Shown in pieces: positions 53,929 to 64,000 of a stretch of 64,000 nt of DNA; position 1 is the first letter of the stretch; each line of letters opens with the position of its first letter. A model generated the notes under the pieces. The model searched no databases. It was not told the DNA's origin and saw only the letters and a list, made by a program, of their open reading frames with translations. Source of the DNA: Raffaelea ambrosiae. Lineage: Eukaryota > Ascomycota > Sordariomycetes > Ophiostomatales > Ophiostomataceae. A program made the position numbers and the translations under genes. The stretch covers positions 1,083,075-1,147,074 of the forward strand of contig PCDI01000005.1 of NCBI GenBank assembly GCA_002778195.1, written 5' to 3'.

Positions 53929-55076
53929 CTTGGACGTAGTCGGGCGATGTCAAGGGCTGGTGGCGGTGGACCGACTCACTGGAAGCGACAGTATAGTCTG
54001 TAGAGATGTGATGGCTGAATAACTGGAAGCGATAGTAAGTTCTGCGGGGATGAGATGACTGGATACAGGTTTGATTGCTCTGCAAACGAATACCACAGGG
54101 CTACGGCTGGACATGCTCGCCATTTTATATTTGGGAGAGCAGTGCACAAGAGGCTCCCAGTGAACAAGTTGCTGTCATGCTGCACAGACCAGTTGGCAAG
54201 TGTGTCCGAGAACAAAGAGAACAATCGGCTTCAGTGACACTTGAACAAGTTATTCAACGTGGCTGTAGAGTGGCTGCAGAAGAAACGTGAACAGATGAAC
54301 AAAGCGCCAAAATCCTAGAATAACCAAAGCCGACAAGTTTCTCGACAAACACAAAGGCTTGTCGCCAGCTAAGACCGGAAACAAAATGCAACATTGGGTG
54401 TGTGAACACATCAAAGACTGCTTCGTGCTTCTTTGGGCATGTCTAACAGAACAAGTCACATCCCTTTGTTAATCCGACGCGTAAAACACCCTTTACAGGA
54501 CAGAATAGGGCAGCATGGGCCTACACAACGCATACCAGCTGCGCTATGGCTATGTCTCGGTGAGCTTATAACTCGTATTGAAGGAGGCGAAAATAAGTCT
54601 TTACGTTGATATTATAGTCCTGGTATAATACATCGTTGTGCTGATTATACTCTAATACGGCTCCCTTATCTACTGCGTCTTCTCTTCTACGACTGTGCAA
54701 ACAGTCTCAGATATCCACACCGTCGTCTTTTGTATGTTCCAAATTAAGCTTGAGAATTTTGTACTGTGCATTCAATTGGGTGCCTTGCCCTCTCTGCTCG
54801 AGAGCCATATAGAGACCAAGACTATTGTATACACGGGTGCAGACGGCCCCGGTGATTGCTCCAATTTCAACACGCAATGCAAATCAGAGAAAGGGCCAAA
54901 TATATACAGCTGTTTATACCCTGGACACACCAAGACGGCCGCAACAAACAGCACTAAAATGCACATGAATACATCCACCACACCTAGTGAATGTGCCCCG
55001 GCTGCGGCAGTGGTCGCTCTCCTCTGCGCGGCCAACGTCCGCAACACTCCATTCATGTGCACAGCTGGCCTGGCTT
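53929..55076. other. Intergenic region
   Basis: 1.15 kb with no supported gene. It holds the promoter of the proline-rich gene on the left and the 3' flank of the G1 peptidase gene on the right. Confidence 0.5.
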
Positions 55077-56125
55077 TTAGGCAGTGCTGAGGATGTTGAT
55101 ATCAGCAGTGGTCGAGTCGTATTCCGCTTGGCACAAGAACGCCCCGTCCTGGTAGATATAGATGGCGTTCGCATCGGCGGGCCTCACCTTCACGCCGGTC
55201 GTCGTCGTTGCGTACGGGTCGTAGAAATAGGTGTCGGGGAACTCGGCGAACGGGACAAGACCACCACCGGAGCTCAGGTCCTCGAGAATCCACTCGGCCG
55301 ATGCGCCACAGAGGGTGCCGGGCCCATTGGTGATGGTGACACTAAGGGCCTCGTTGGTGCTTTTGTTGATCACCTCGCTATGGACAGTCAGCAGTTGTGC
55401 TTGGGACGGAAACAGTAGGGAGAGGCTGGGGCAACAAGCGGGAAACTGACATAATGCCGCTAGTCGTCGAAGTCATGGTCACATTGCCAAAGATGGTGTT
55501 GCCGGCGGTGGCTGGGAAATGCGCAGTCAGTTACACATTCTCTCTTGACACACACGGGCGTTGCTGGTGGTACCTACCCGTCAGCTCCACGGCCTGAAGC
55601 GAATCGGGAAGAAATTCAAACCACATGTAGTTGTCTTGGGTCCCATCGCTGTTGATCTGCGCTGGGTCAGCTTGTGCGTCGGTGATGTGTGGTGCGATTG
55701 GATGCCAAACCTACCTCAGACGCCGTTCCGCCCTGGATCAGGCCGGTGTTGCAGCCGCCGTCTCCGTCGATGCCGACCCACTGGACAAGGGAAGGCTCGT
55801 CCGAGTTTGACTGGCCGTCCCGAAGGCTGACAGCAGGGACGGTCCAGCCTCCCCAGACGCTCCCCCAGGTTCCCGATGGCGGGCTTGTGTCGGACAAGCC
55901 GCACCAGTTGCTCGAAGCCGCAATGGTTTTTCTCTTTCTCTGCCTCGCGCTTCGCAGAGCCGCGCTGGACGGCCCCGTGCTGTTCATGTCGGGACTCGTC
56001 CGCATTGTGACCGGGACTTCGACACCATTCTGCTTCATAACAAGCTTGTAGTGTACCCCATTGCTTTGAAACTGGTGGGCAGCTTGGGCAAGCCCGGAAA
56101 AGGCGAGAACGGGAAGGAGCTTCAT
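55077..56125 (-). CDS. Secreted glutamic peptidase, family G1 (eqolisin)
   Basis: Four exons (56125-55715, 55656-55578, 55511-55451, 55377-55077) encode 283 residues. A signal peptide (MKLLPVLAFSGLAQA) is followed by a propeptide of roughly 45-50 residues ending in basic residues (RSARQRKRK). The mature domain starts near SSNWCGLSD. The catalytic Gln is expected at Gln115 (SLVQWVGIDGDGGC) and the catalytic Glu at Glu212 (CGASAEWILEDL), both in intact motifs. Other family blocks are YMWFEFLPDS and FYDPYA-type strands. G1 enzymes are pepstatin-insensitive acid endopeptidases secreted by fungi at low pH (family knowledge). All three introns keep frame, and length fits the family (about 260-290). 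It is the one protease in the window that looks functional. Confidence 0.93.
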
Positions 56126-58007
56126 GGTGCTTCTATAAAAATGGTTCAAGATTATTTTGATTGTTTTACTTTTGGGCAATGGGGGATGATGATGATGATG
56201 CTCGACCACAGAGACGGTGTCCCTCAGTCGTCTTTATATATCTGGGAGTCCAACCAACGTTGCACTATCCCTCGGCTCTTTCTCGTCTGCGTGAAGGAAG
56301 AACAATATTGCTACTCCTGCATACTACACTGCAAGGCCCATGTGCTAGTTGAAAAGCGTGCAGTGCTATTGAAGTCTCTGTTTGGCAACTGTAAGACACT
56401 AGTGATGCTGAGAACCAAAGAAAAAAAAAAGCACACAAGAAAATGAGGCCATGGCCGGGGAGTTGGAAAGAGGGCTGGTGGAACCAAGCCAGCTGTATTA
56501 GAGTAATAGATTCAACAACGACTAGAATCTTGTAATGTGATTCGCAGGCTTGACTGCACGACGGGGCGAAGGATTGAGTTAAATGTTCAGACGATCACGG
56601 TCGGGAACCGGAACTCGCAAATGGGAACTGCAACCGGATGGTCTGGGATACCCTGCTGGCCATGCTTAAGCATCTGAGCACCAGTTTAGGCAGGTCGGCG
56701 GAAAGGTAGGACTGAAATGTGGTAGACGACTAGCTAGTCACCCCTGGTCGTGGGGGCGGTTGTGTTGGAGGGTTACTGCCACGAGTCAAGGCGACCTGCA
56801 AACAGCTCAGCTCTGCTGCGAGAGGTCCACGGGTTTCTCTTGCAGGGCCATGCTGAACCGTGCACCATAGACAAGGCAACATAAGGCTGGCGGTATCCGC
56901 AGAGTTGGCCATCAGTCTACTGGCGCAATTGAGCGCCTTCGAGTATAATTTGGGGGGGGGGAGGTTCTCTGGCATCGTCCCTCTGACATTCTGGGTAAAT
57001 GCCCGTCTCGTCTGTGTGTGTGCACGGGCCTAGCAGTTCAGATGATCGACGGCAGCCAAGCGGATAGCTTGGGGAGCTCGGATGCCGGATACAGTTCGGG
57101 CAAGGCCGCCCCCTGTATAGTTAGTGGAGAAGCCACGTACCGCATGATTTTGTCGGACGTTTAAGTGCTTGGGCATAAATTTACGAGTGATTTTCGGCGT
57201 GGTCTAGTCTGTTAAAGGGATTGTTTAGAGAGGGTCGTGAAACCCAATTTTACAGAGCGCGAGAAGGCTCCGACGATCGGACCTTCTTCCATCCTCTCTC
57301 GTAATTGTCTCTCCTTCCTTCTGACGCTTTTCTACGCGCATGGGAAGTCGTCCCTTGTGCCTCTTTCACCGTTTGCCCATCGCTCCTAAACCGCTCTGGC
57401 GATATCTGCCGCCCTGTCTTTGACAAAAGCCGTGAAAGGGGACAAGTCACCATAGAGGCGAAGCAAAGGTGGGCGTGCATGGCAAAAAAAAGGACTCAAG
57501 GCAGATATAAACAGTAAACAAATAAAAAAATACCAAGACACAAATGACGCAATGAAAGCACGGAGGATCCATCCGATCATTCCAGACCCCAAGTTACTGG
57601 TATGGGTGAACAGGCCACGAGGAGCAACGAGGACAATTTGTGGGGCTAATCTTCACGCACGACAAGCCCGCTGGCAAGGGCGACTGCTTCATTATGAGCA
57701 GTGAGCACTTGGGATACGCGCAAGCTCATGCACATATTGGCGTGGGGGCCCGTATCCACAGGACACAAGATGAATGCAATAATGCCTCAGACGTGCAAGA
57801 AGTACTTTGCAATCATACCTGAAGACAACCCTTCTTCAAAGAGGCTGTTGTTGTGGTAGATTCGTAGTCATGTCAAAATAAAACAGCAGTGCATCGTGGA
57901 CCTCACAAAACTACGATATGCCAACGAAACAAGCTACTTGCAATTTTAGTGATAATTTTCTTTCTATTTATTCGGCATGCACACGCTTACGCACAATATA
58001 AAGTGTG
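56126..58007. other. Intergenic region
   Basis: 1.9 kb with no recognised gene. The left end is the promoter and leader of the G1 peptidase gene. Short open frames around 57,300-57,820 show no family resemblance. Confidence 0.45.
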
Positions 58008-59280
58008 TCAGGAATCAGAACAAATAACCAGTTGCCTCTCGAGAAGCTTGTTGCAATAGGGAACCATTGCATCCCTTTCTTTCTTTCCCCAAACAATGAC
58101 AGGAACAGCCATAAGACCAACAACGGGGCCGACGACCCCAAGAAGAATAAACTTGTTCGTAAGACCCAGTGCCGTTAAAACAGGGAATAATCAGGAAGGG
58201 AACGTGATTACCTAATGCATTGAAGGACACACAGACAAAGACCCCAGCTGTGATCTATAAACGATTATTAGTGGAACAGACAAAAATGAATATACTGGTC
58301 TCTATGTGTCAATGACCAAAGAAAATATATTGTCTCCAACAGCACCGAGACCAAACGCGAAGATGGTGCTACCAATTGCAGGGCAAATCCAATGCGTAGT
58401 TCACTTACCCCGTATGAAATGATAGTGTCAGGTTTTGAGACTCCCTTCCATTTTGGCACAAGAGAAAAAGACAAAAGAGAGGTGGAGAGGAGAAGGAAAT
58501 GGAAGCAAGGACAGAACTTACTAGACTCACTCTGTCCAAGGTGGTGCCCAGCATGATTAGGCCACCTTCCTGACAAAACACAGCCAAAATCAGAAAATGC
58601 ACTCGGCACCAGGGCGGAACCATCCGTGATTTTTCTCGACAAGTAGGCCACGACCCAGTCACCCGCGATGCAAGCGTAGAAGCTTCTGATGGCCAGGACA
58701 ATGTATTCCGACTGGGCGACGCCGAAGCTGTATGGCGGTGCGCTGAACACTTGGGAAATGATGGTCGCCTCGACCAATATGCAAATAATACAAAACGCGT
58801 GCTGTATGGACGTGTACATCACATTGGGAACGACAAGCCAGCGAGGGGGAAATGCGAACAGCTCCCACAGTGACTCGTCCGTCAGCGTTGGCCATCCCAA
58901 TCTCTGCCGGCGGGAATACATTGGTATATTGGCACCTGGGATGCGTAGACTCTGTGAGTAGCAGTAGCCGGCACCGCCTAAACAGACTTGGTTTCGGCCT
59001 CGCCAACAGTCTTCGGAGATTCTGCTTCGACTTTCCTCCCGCGGTTGTCATCCCGGGTAGTCTACGTGCCCTGGAGACGCTTGACCCTCAATGACAGGGA
59101 TGTATTGTGTCTCCTCGTAGAAATGCAGAATTGCCGCATCCATGACGGTAAGGGCCATGGAAAGATACAAGTAGGACTTTCTCCATCTTTAGTCCTGTGC
59201 CTGGACATTGACCGCCATGGGTATGAGGAAGCTCCCATACATGACGGGAAAAATGTACGTTGATTCGTTCCCCGCACAAA
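58008..59280 (-). pseudogene. Major facilitator superfamily transporter relic
   Basis: Reading the minus strand from 59,280, MFS segments appear in order but in changing frames: YIFPVMYGSFLIPMAVNVQA, an in-frame TAA at 59,191-59,189, then WRKSYLYLSMA and FYEETQYIPVIEGQ. Next come the cytoplasmic loop and LTDESLWELFAFPPRWLVVP, and then ISQVFSAPPYSFGVAQSEY, a hallmark of fungal MFS permeases. Further segments are GGLIMLGTTLD, HWICPAIGSTIFAFGLGAVG, AGVFVCVSFNALG, and finally VVGPVVGLMAVPVIVWGKKE and a stop at 58,008. The first helices (about the N-terminal third) are not found upstream. Several frameshifts and stops make a functional product impossible. The intact form would be a proton-coupled transporter of about 500-550 residues with unknown substrate. 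Confidence 0.7.
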
Positions 59281-60063
59281 AAGAAGTCAGCAACCTTAGA
59301 AAGAGCAAATATTAGAGCTTCTGGAGAAATTTGACAGGATAGAGAGAGACAAGAACGCGTGTAGCTTCTAACCTGGGCCAGCGACCAGTATTATATTCCT
59401 TCAAAGACTGATTGACTTTATTGTTCCAATTTCATGCCTGCCTAAATCAGAGACTTCTTCTTGTATTTTCCGAATAAGAGCGAAGATAGAGAGTATATAT
59501 GTGTGTGTGTGTATGTATTTATTGGATTGGTTTAACTTACCAGCTATATAATCTACAACATATGACTACAGCTAGCGCCGTGTCTCTAGTGAACTAAATT
59601 GTGCTTGATATGTTGTGAGGTCTACTATAAGAGACGAAGGCCGTGTACGTCAACCTAGGTCGCGATCTGCACATAGCCTTAGTTACGACTTACATATTAG
59701 TAAAATCGGTCTTTTCGCTACACACTTTGTCACATTCTTATTGGTTGGATATATACACATAATGGGACAAGAAGAGCGAGTAGCAAGAAACTGGTCCTCC
59801 AACAATAGAAGCGCTTGAACAAATGTCACGCTTAGTATAATGCCATACAAGGAGAATGGAAAGCAGGATGAAATGTGGCGCAGAACTATGCAAGTGCAAG
59901 TCTTTGTAAGTGCTATCAAACAACGAAGCTTCTGCTACAACTCCTAGTCTATAGGTCCGCCCGCCTCGAGCTTGTGCTCGGGCAATGGCAGGGGGTTTGG
60001 ATCAGCAGCTGTTTATTTTGGTGGCAAGCGCAGATGCCCCAACACACAATGCAGGTCGCCCGA
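59281..60063. other. Intergenic region with (TG)n
   Basis: 780 nt of AT-rich sequence with a short TATATGTGTGTGTGTG tract near 59,495-59,515. No gene is supported. Confidence 0.45.
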
Positions 60064-61051
60064 TCAGACAAAGCTAGAAACCCAGACATCCATGGACCGC
60101 ACTCCCTTCCGGCCCCCCGGCACGACCTCCAAGCTCGCCTCACAGGCATCCCGCAGGGCCAGAACCACGGACCGCTCCCTCTCGTTCGTCACCTTCTCGT
60201 CGACTTCCTTCTTGAAAGAGGAAGAAAGACAGGCAGAGATTTCCCATTGGCCGTCCTGCAGGCTCTCCACAGGCTCCACGCGGGTCTCGCTCTCGAGCTG
60301 CCACCCGGCGGCCAGGGCCAGCTCGGTGAGCTGCTTGGGCCCCAGCACCGTGCGGACGTTCGAGATGCTCTCTTCTTTGTGGCACTCCAGCGAGGCTTGG
60401 GCGAGCGCAGCCAAGACGTGAGGCTGGGCAGTGGGCTGCGTCGCCACCAGCGACCATTCCGCCAGGAGGAGACGCTTGCTGTGCTGCTTGATGGCCCGGA
60501 AGGTGGACAGGATGAGCGACGGGGAGGCGAAGTACCACAGGCAGTGGGCGAGCACGGTCGCATCAAAGGCCTCGGTGTCGCTGGCGGGCAGGGAGGCGAG
60601 GTAGTCCAGGGGAGTCTGCTGGACCCACGTGATCTGTTTCCCGAGCGGGCCTTGCGAGATGTGGTCCTGCGCTTGGCCAAGCGTATACGGAGCACCTATA
60701 AGGGATTAATGTGCTGTTTTTTTTTTAAAGAGAAATCAAAGTGAAAAAAAAAATCCAAAAAAATCAAGTAAAGTAAACCCCGGAAAAGACGAAAAGACAC
60801 AAAGACGCACCATAACTCAAATCAGCCGGATCGACCGCCACCACCTTGCCCTGCTCGCCGACAGCAGAGGCAAGGGCAGTCGTGCAGTCGCCCTGTCCGC
60901 ATCCTAGTTCCAGGACCTTGGAGCCAGCGGGAATGTTCCAGCGCTTCAGGAGCTCCAGGCGGTGGATGGTTTGGGTGTGCTGGACGCCAAAGTATTTGGG
61001 GTCGTGCAGGGAGAGCCGGGCAAGAGACTCAGCGTCGAGTTGAGAAGACAT
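60064..61051 (-). CDS. Class I SAM-dependent methyltransferase
   Basis: Two exons (61051-60811 and 60695-60064) encode 290 residues. Motif I is VLELGCGQGDCTTALA (about residues 47-62), followed by the acidic end of strand 2 in VVAVDPADLSYG. Post-motif strand 4 lies in FDATVLAHCLWYFASPSLIL, and strand 5 in KRLLLAEWSLVATQP. The N-terminal SLHDPKYFGVQHTQTIHRLELL is typical of a fungal small-molecule methyltransferase group. The C-terminal half carries helical insertions and ends SMDVWVSSFV. The SAM-binding site looks intact; the acceptor substrate is unknown. A secondary-metabolite or detoxification role would fit the accessory setting but is only inferred. The intron has a T-rich and A-rich core (60,718-60,765). 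Confidence 0.88.
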
Positions 61052-62370
61052 GATGCTATGCTCGATTGGGTGTGCTGGTTAAACGATATACGGTGTAATT
61101 GAAACGGCGGAGGGGGGTTATGTAAGCAAGGCGGTGGAAAGTGTAGCCTGTTTGCAACGAACTAATGAGCCTGTATTGTGATTTTTAAGCCACTGAAGAG
61201 CCTGCGGATAGGGCCATCTTATAGTGTCAAACATGGATGGCCGCCCCTGGGAGCCGCTCTACTGCAAAATGGCCCAAATCGGCATAACTGGTTATCTGCT
61301 TACCACCTACCGCTTTGGTCCTGACAGTGGGAGAACTTCCCCACCAGGTGAGCAAGAAGTTTGAGTAGGGTGAGTCATTGATAGTCTAAAGGGGTGATCC
61401 TGATTCAAATACGTTCTTTATGACTCACGTGTGGAGCCGCAAACCGCCCTGCGTGTGTTTTTCTACTGATTATGGGCGCTCTCCATGGGGCATCGACAAA
61501 TCGGTCGAATGGGGATTCCAAGTGCGAGCGCTTCGACAGTTGCGTCCCATTGCGTCTCATTGCGTCTCGTCAACGTGACTTGCCCACCCAAGTGAAAGCG
61601 TACGAGTAGAGGGGATGTTGTACAACGCAACAGTTTTGCATGCGTTTTGGGCCACCGACCACCCGTCCTTCCTCCCTTTTTGGTCCTAGTCCTTGACAGA
61701 TTTTCCACTAACAAAGTCAAGCTTTTGGAGAAGCAACGAGAGGCAACTGGCCATTCGTTCCAGAACTACCATTCGTTCCCGAATTAGTGTTGCATACGTC
61801 ATTTTGTGAGTAATAACGCATGTCGAAATGAATTGACAAGGCAAAGGGTCTTGTACCACACTGAGAACTGATTGAATATCACCCTAGTGACATCGTATCC
61901 AAGCTTTCCTATGCTTTTTGCAAGACCGCTAGCCCTTGTTGAGTTATTGCGGAAGCAATAGTCACAACAATGATACGGGTCTTCAACATAGAAGGAGACC
62001 ACAGTATCATTGCCCCATCTCACGAAGCATATAAAGACTAGGAGTGTTACGTGTTTGAATTGTCACGATAACAGGGGGGACTAACCAGCCGGGCGATTGC
62101 GCTGTCATCGGGCAACAGTCTACGAAGTAGATGAAACAGCAGGTAGTGAAATGGGGCAATAATTGAATGACTAAACGAATTCACCATATCCGGAGGCTCC
62201 ACTAAGTGGAATTTCCTCCTGTTTCGTTAACCGTATCAAGGAAGGCAAGTGAGGTTGACAAGTGCGACATTGTGAACAGGTCGAGCATCTTGAGAAGCAG
62301 AGAGAAAGAAAAAAAAATTGGTCATCTCTTCTCATTCTGTATAGCTAGGTGCGGAGACTGGCCCTCTATC
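61052..62370. other. Intergenic region
   Basis: 1.3 kb with no supported gene. The right end is close to the APH-like relic. Nothing repetitive is seen. Confidence 0.45.
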
Positions 62371-62990
62371 TCACGCCTCCAACTCCTTCAGTAGAGCCTT
62401 CCCGTCCTCATCCAACTCGTCCAGGTCATCGCAGCTAGCCAAAGCAAAGAAGTCCTTGTGGAACTTCCGCGCCGATTCATCTTTGTACGTTATGTGCTTT
62501 TCCAGCAGGCGCTTCCATTCGGCATCCTCTTGGCTCCGTCCAATGCTTGACGCCAGACTGGGTAGTACTCGCAACTCTCCCATTCCATAACGCCTGCCAG
62601 GTGGCCATCGCCCACAATGATACTTTCATTGATCAGACAGGCCATTGATAAATGTGTAGGGGGGGGGGTCCCCTGCGGCATGCGGCTGCGCAGACGCTGC
62701 TGAGCTTTTTCGGACAGCTTTTTTTTTGCAAATAAATGTTCATTTCCCGCCAAGATTCGTCATCCAAGGACATGGAACCATGGGGCACGCCGTAGCTGTC
62801 TCTTGAGCCGTGCGCTCCTTGGCCTCGTCAGGCAGCGTAAACCAGACCTTGTCCAAGGCCTCGCCTTGTATACGCTGGCGGATCAAGAAATAGCACCCGG
62901 TGTTGTCTTCTGCCCACTCGTCAATAATTCCGGGAATGATTGACTGTGGGAAGTGGTGGAGATTTTGCTGAATGAGTGCAAGGTCCGAAC
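62371..62990 (-). pseudogene. APH-like kinase relic
   Basis: From 62,990 on the minus strand: IIDEWAEDNTGCYFLIRQRI and QGEALDKVWFTLPDEAKERT match the N-lobe of fungal APH-like kinases. After a frame break comes RSRMPQGTPPPTHLSMACLI, where the catalytic HGDL has become HLSM. The metal site that normally reads IDWE reads MEWE (GHLAGVMEWESCEYYPVW). A second frameshift near 62,540 leads into AEWKRLLEKHITYKDESARK and ends DELDEDGKALLKELEA with the stop at 62,371. A run of nine C lies at one break. Both catalytic motifs are ruined, so it cannot be an active kinase. It is distinct in sequence from the intact APH-like gene at 25.8-26.8 kb. Confidence 0.65.
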
Positions 62991-63208
62991 TAGAATATTC
63001 GAAGAGAGTTCAAACTACTTCGGGCCAACGTTAAATGCAATTCATCGGCGTATTTGACCATAGTACAATATCAATTCGGAAGGCTCTGCTTGATATGATA
63101 CAGTGTGCAGTAGATATCTCCACTACAGCCTTGCTTATCATACAGTTCAGTTACTGGGCTTTTTTTTCTTTTTTCTTTTGGTTAGGTGTCACATTCATTT
63201 ACAGGGAC

Positions 63209-63700
63209 TTAGCCAGTCTTGAGGTAGCGGTCGACGCAGGCAAAGTAGGTGTCCAGAAAGTCGTGGCCGACGTGCTCCAGCATTCCGATGCTGACCATCT
63301 TGCCAAAGGGCGGCTGATGCGCGACTAGCACCACGTCGCGGTAGTCCGCGGCAACGACCTGGATTCTGTGCTCGAGACCGGCATCGGCGACGTGCTGCGC
63401 GACCAGCTTCTGCTGTTCGAGGCTGGGCGTGATTGTGGTGACGCGGCAGCCGGGCACGGACGCGGCGGCCAGCAGAGCCAAGCTGCCCCAGCCCGCGCCG
63501 ATCTCGAGGACGTGGTCGCCGCGCTGGAGGCGGAGACAGACGGGTGACGAGGCCGGAGCACCGTGGCCAATAGAGACTGGACCAGAGGTGGTGTGCGCGA
63601 GGAAGAGGCCGCGAGGCTGTCCGCGTTGGCCAGGAACACCTCGAAGAAGGCCGTGAGGTCGGTGCAGAGACTGTGGACCTGGAGGAGGACGGCTCCGGGT
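63209..63700 (-). pseudogene. Cyclopropane-fatty-acid synthase-like methyltransferase relic
   Basis: In one minus-strand frame HSLCTDLTAFFEVFLANADS (about 63,610-63,670) resembles the region before the catalytic domain of fungal CFA-synthase-like proteins. In another frame, from about 63,530 to the stop at 63,209, the SAM-binding core is clear: LQRGDHVLEIGAGWGSLALL, CRVTTITPSLEQQKLVAQHV, FGKMVSIGMLEHVGHDFLDT, YFACVDRYLKTG. The stretch that should lie between (the HYDxxNxFY and YSCA motifs) is missing, and the protein stops right after DRYLKTG, where intact enzymes continue for about 120 residues. It lies near the window edge, and more N-terminal sequence could lie outside. Intact relatives methylenate or methylate lipid acyl chains. 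Confidence 0.6.
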
Positions 63701-64000
63701 CTGTTTGTATCTGTGGTGGTCTGGCTAGATGGCTTAGCCTTAGCTTGGTCGGCGACCTCGGTGCCAACTGTCCCGATTTCATCCCCGTCCTAGATTCGAA
63801 GGGGTCCTGGAGGAAGGCCAGAGAGACCGTCTAGGACGAGACGTGTGGCCAGAGACTGGACCTGGAGGATCGCATTTCCAGAGAGCCTTTGTGCTGTGGT
63901 TGATGCCAGAATCGACCAACCGTGAAGAATAGCCATAGTACGTTTTGGTCTTGATGTAAATAGCTCTGTTTTGAGTTTCCAAGTGTAGATTGTTCTTCTT
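63701..64000. other. Window edge, no gene called
   Basis: 300 nt with short open frames only. Any N-terminal part of the CFA-synthase relic would be here or beyond the edge; I could not recognise it. Confidence 0.4.

Noticed and set aside
54695..55090. 131-codon plus-strand open frame overlapping the end of the G1 peptidase gene
   Set aside because: It overlaps the 3' end of a well-supported gene on the other strand and has no recognisable domain.
28130..63700. Repeat-induced point mutation as the cause of gene decay
   Set aside because: The lesions seen are mostly indels, internal deletions and TGA codons; dense TpA enrichment and TAA/TAG stops at CAA/CAG/TGG sites are not seen.

Overview
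The window is nuclear DNA of a filamentous ascomycete, most likely a Sordariomycete. Genes carry short GT-AG introns of mostly 60-160 nt. Start contexts are of the CACCATGG kind, intergenic regions are long and pyrimidine-rich, and fungal-only families are common (GRGGAGN/DUF3602 protein, Zn2Cys6 regulator with a fungal-specific domain, G1 glutamic peptidase, YDR514C/Gfd2-like exonuclease). The species cannot be named from sequence alone. All exon boundaries below were worked out by hand from frame continuity and splice signals.

Left part (about 1-23 kb) is core genome. It holds a TMEM205-like membrane protein, Ku80 (non-homologous end joining), a DEDDh exonuclease of the Gfd2/YDR514C type, Pam18/Tim14 (mitochondrial import motor), Rlp24 (60S ribosome biogenesis), a GRGGAGN-repeat protein, a C2H2 zinc-finger protein preceded by a nearly 7 kb gene-free stretch, and a multi-pass membrane protein with a basic histone-H1-like N-terminus.

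The middle and right (about 24-64 kb) mix intact genes with many relics. Intact genes include two inverted copies of a small fungal family around an APH-like kinase, a GNAT acetyltransferase, a five-exon Zn2Cys6 transcription factor, a bactofilin-like beta-helix protein, the delta-9 desaturase Ole1, a GST-like protein, a GH67 alpha-glucuronidase, a poly-proline protein, a G1 peptidase and a SAM methyltransferase. Between them lie broken genes: an arylamine N-acetyltransferase, an AMP-forming acyl-CoA ligase C-terminus, two chymotrypsin-fold proteases (one Ser-type, one with Cys in the nucleophile position), a GH30 glycosidase, an MFS transporter, an APH kinase and a cyclopropane-fatty-acid synthase. 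Most breaks are indels, internal deletions or TGA codons. They do not look like the dense C-to-T pattern of repeat-induced point mutation.

The most notable items are: (1) a eukaryotic bactofilin-like gene made of five exact 18-residue repeats, where one 54-nt exon equals one repeat and every intron is phase 2; (2) the inverted paralogue pair with a His...Cys layout like permuted papain-fold enzymes, flanking a kinase-like gene; (3) the pair of decayed chymotrypsin-fold proteases with different nucleophiles; (4) the repeated pattern of enzyme relics that keep both ends but have lost the middle. I found no tRNA or rRNA gene, no CRISPR array and no intact transposon.
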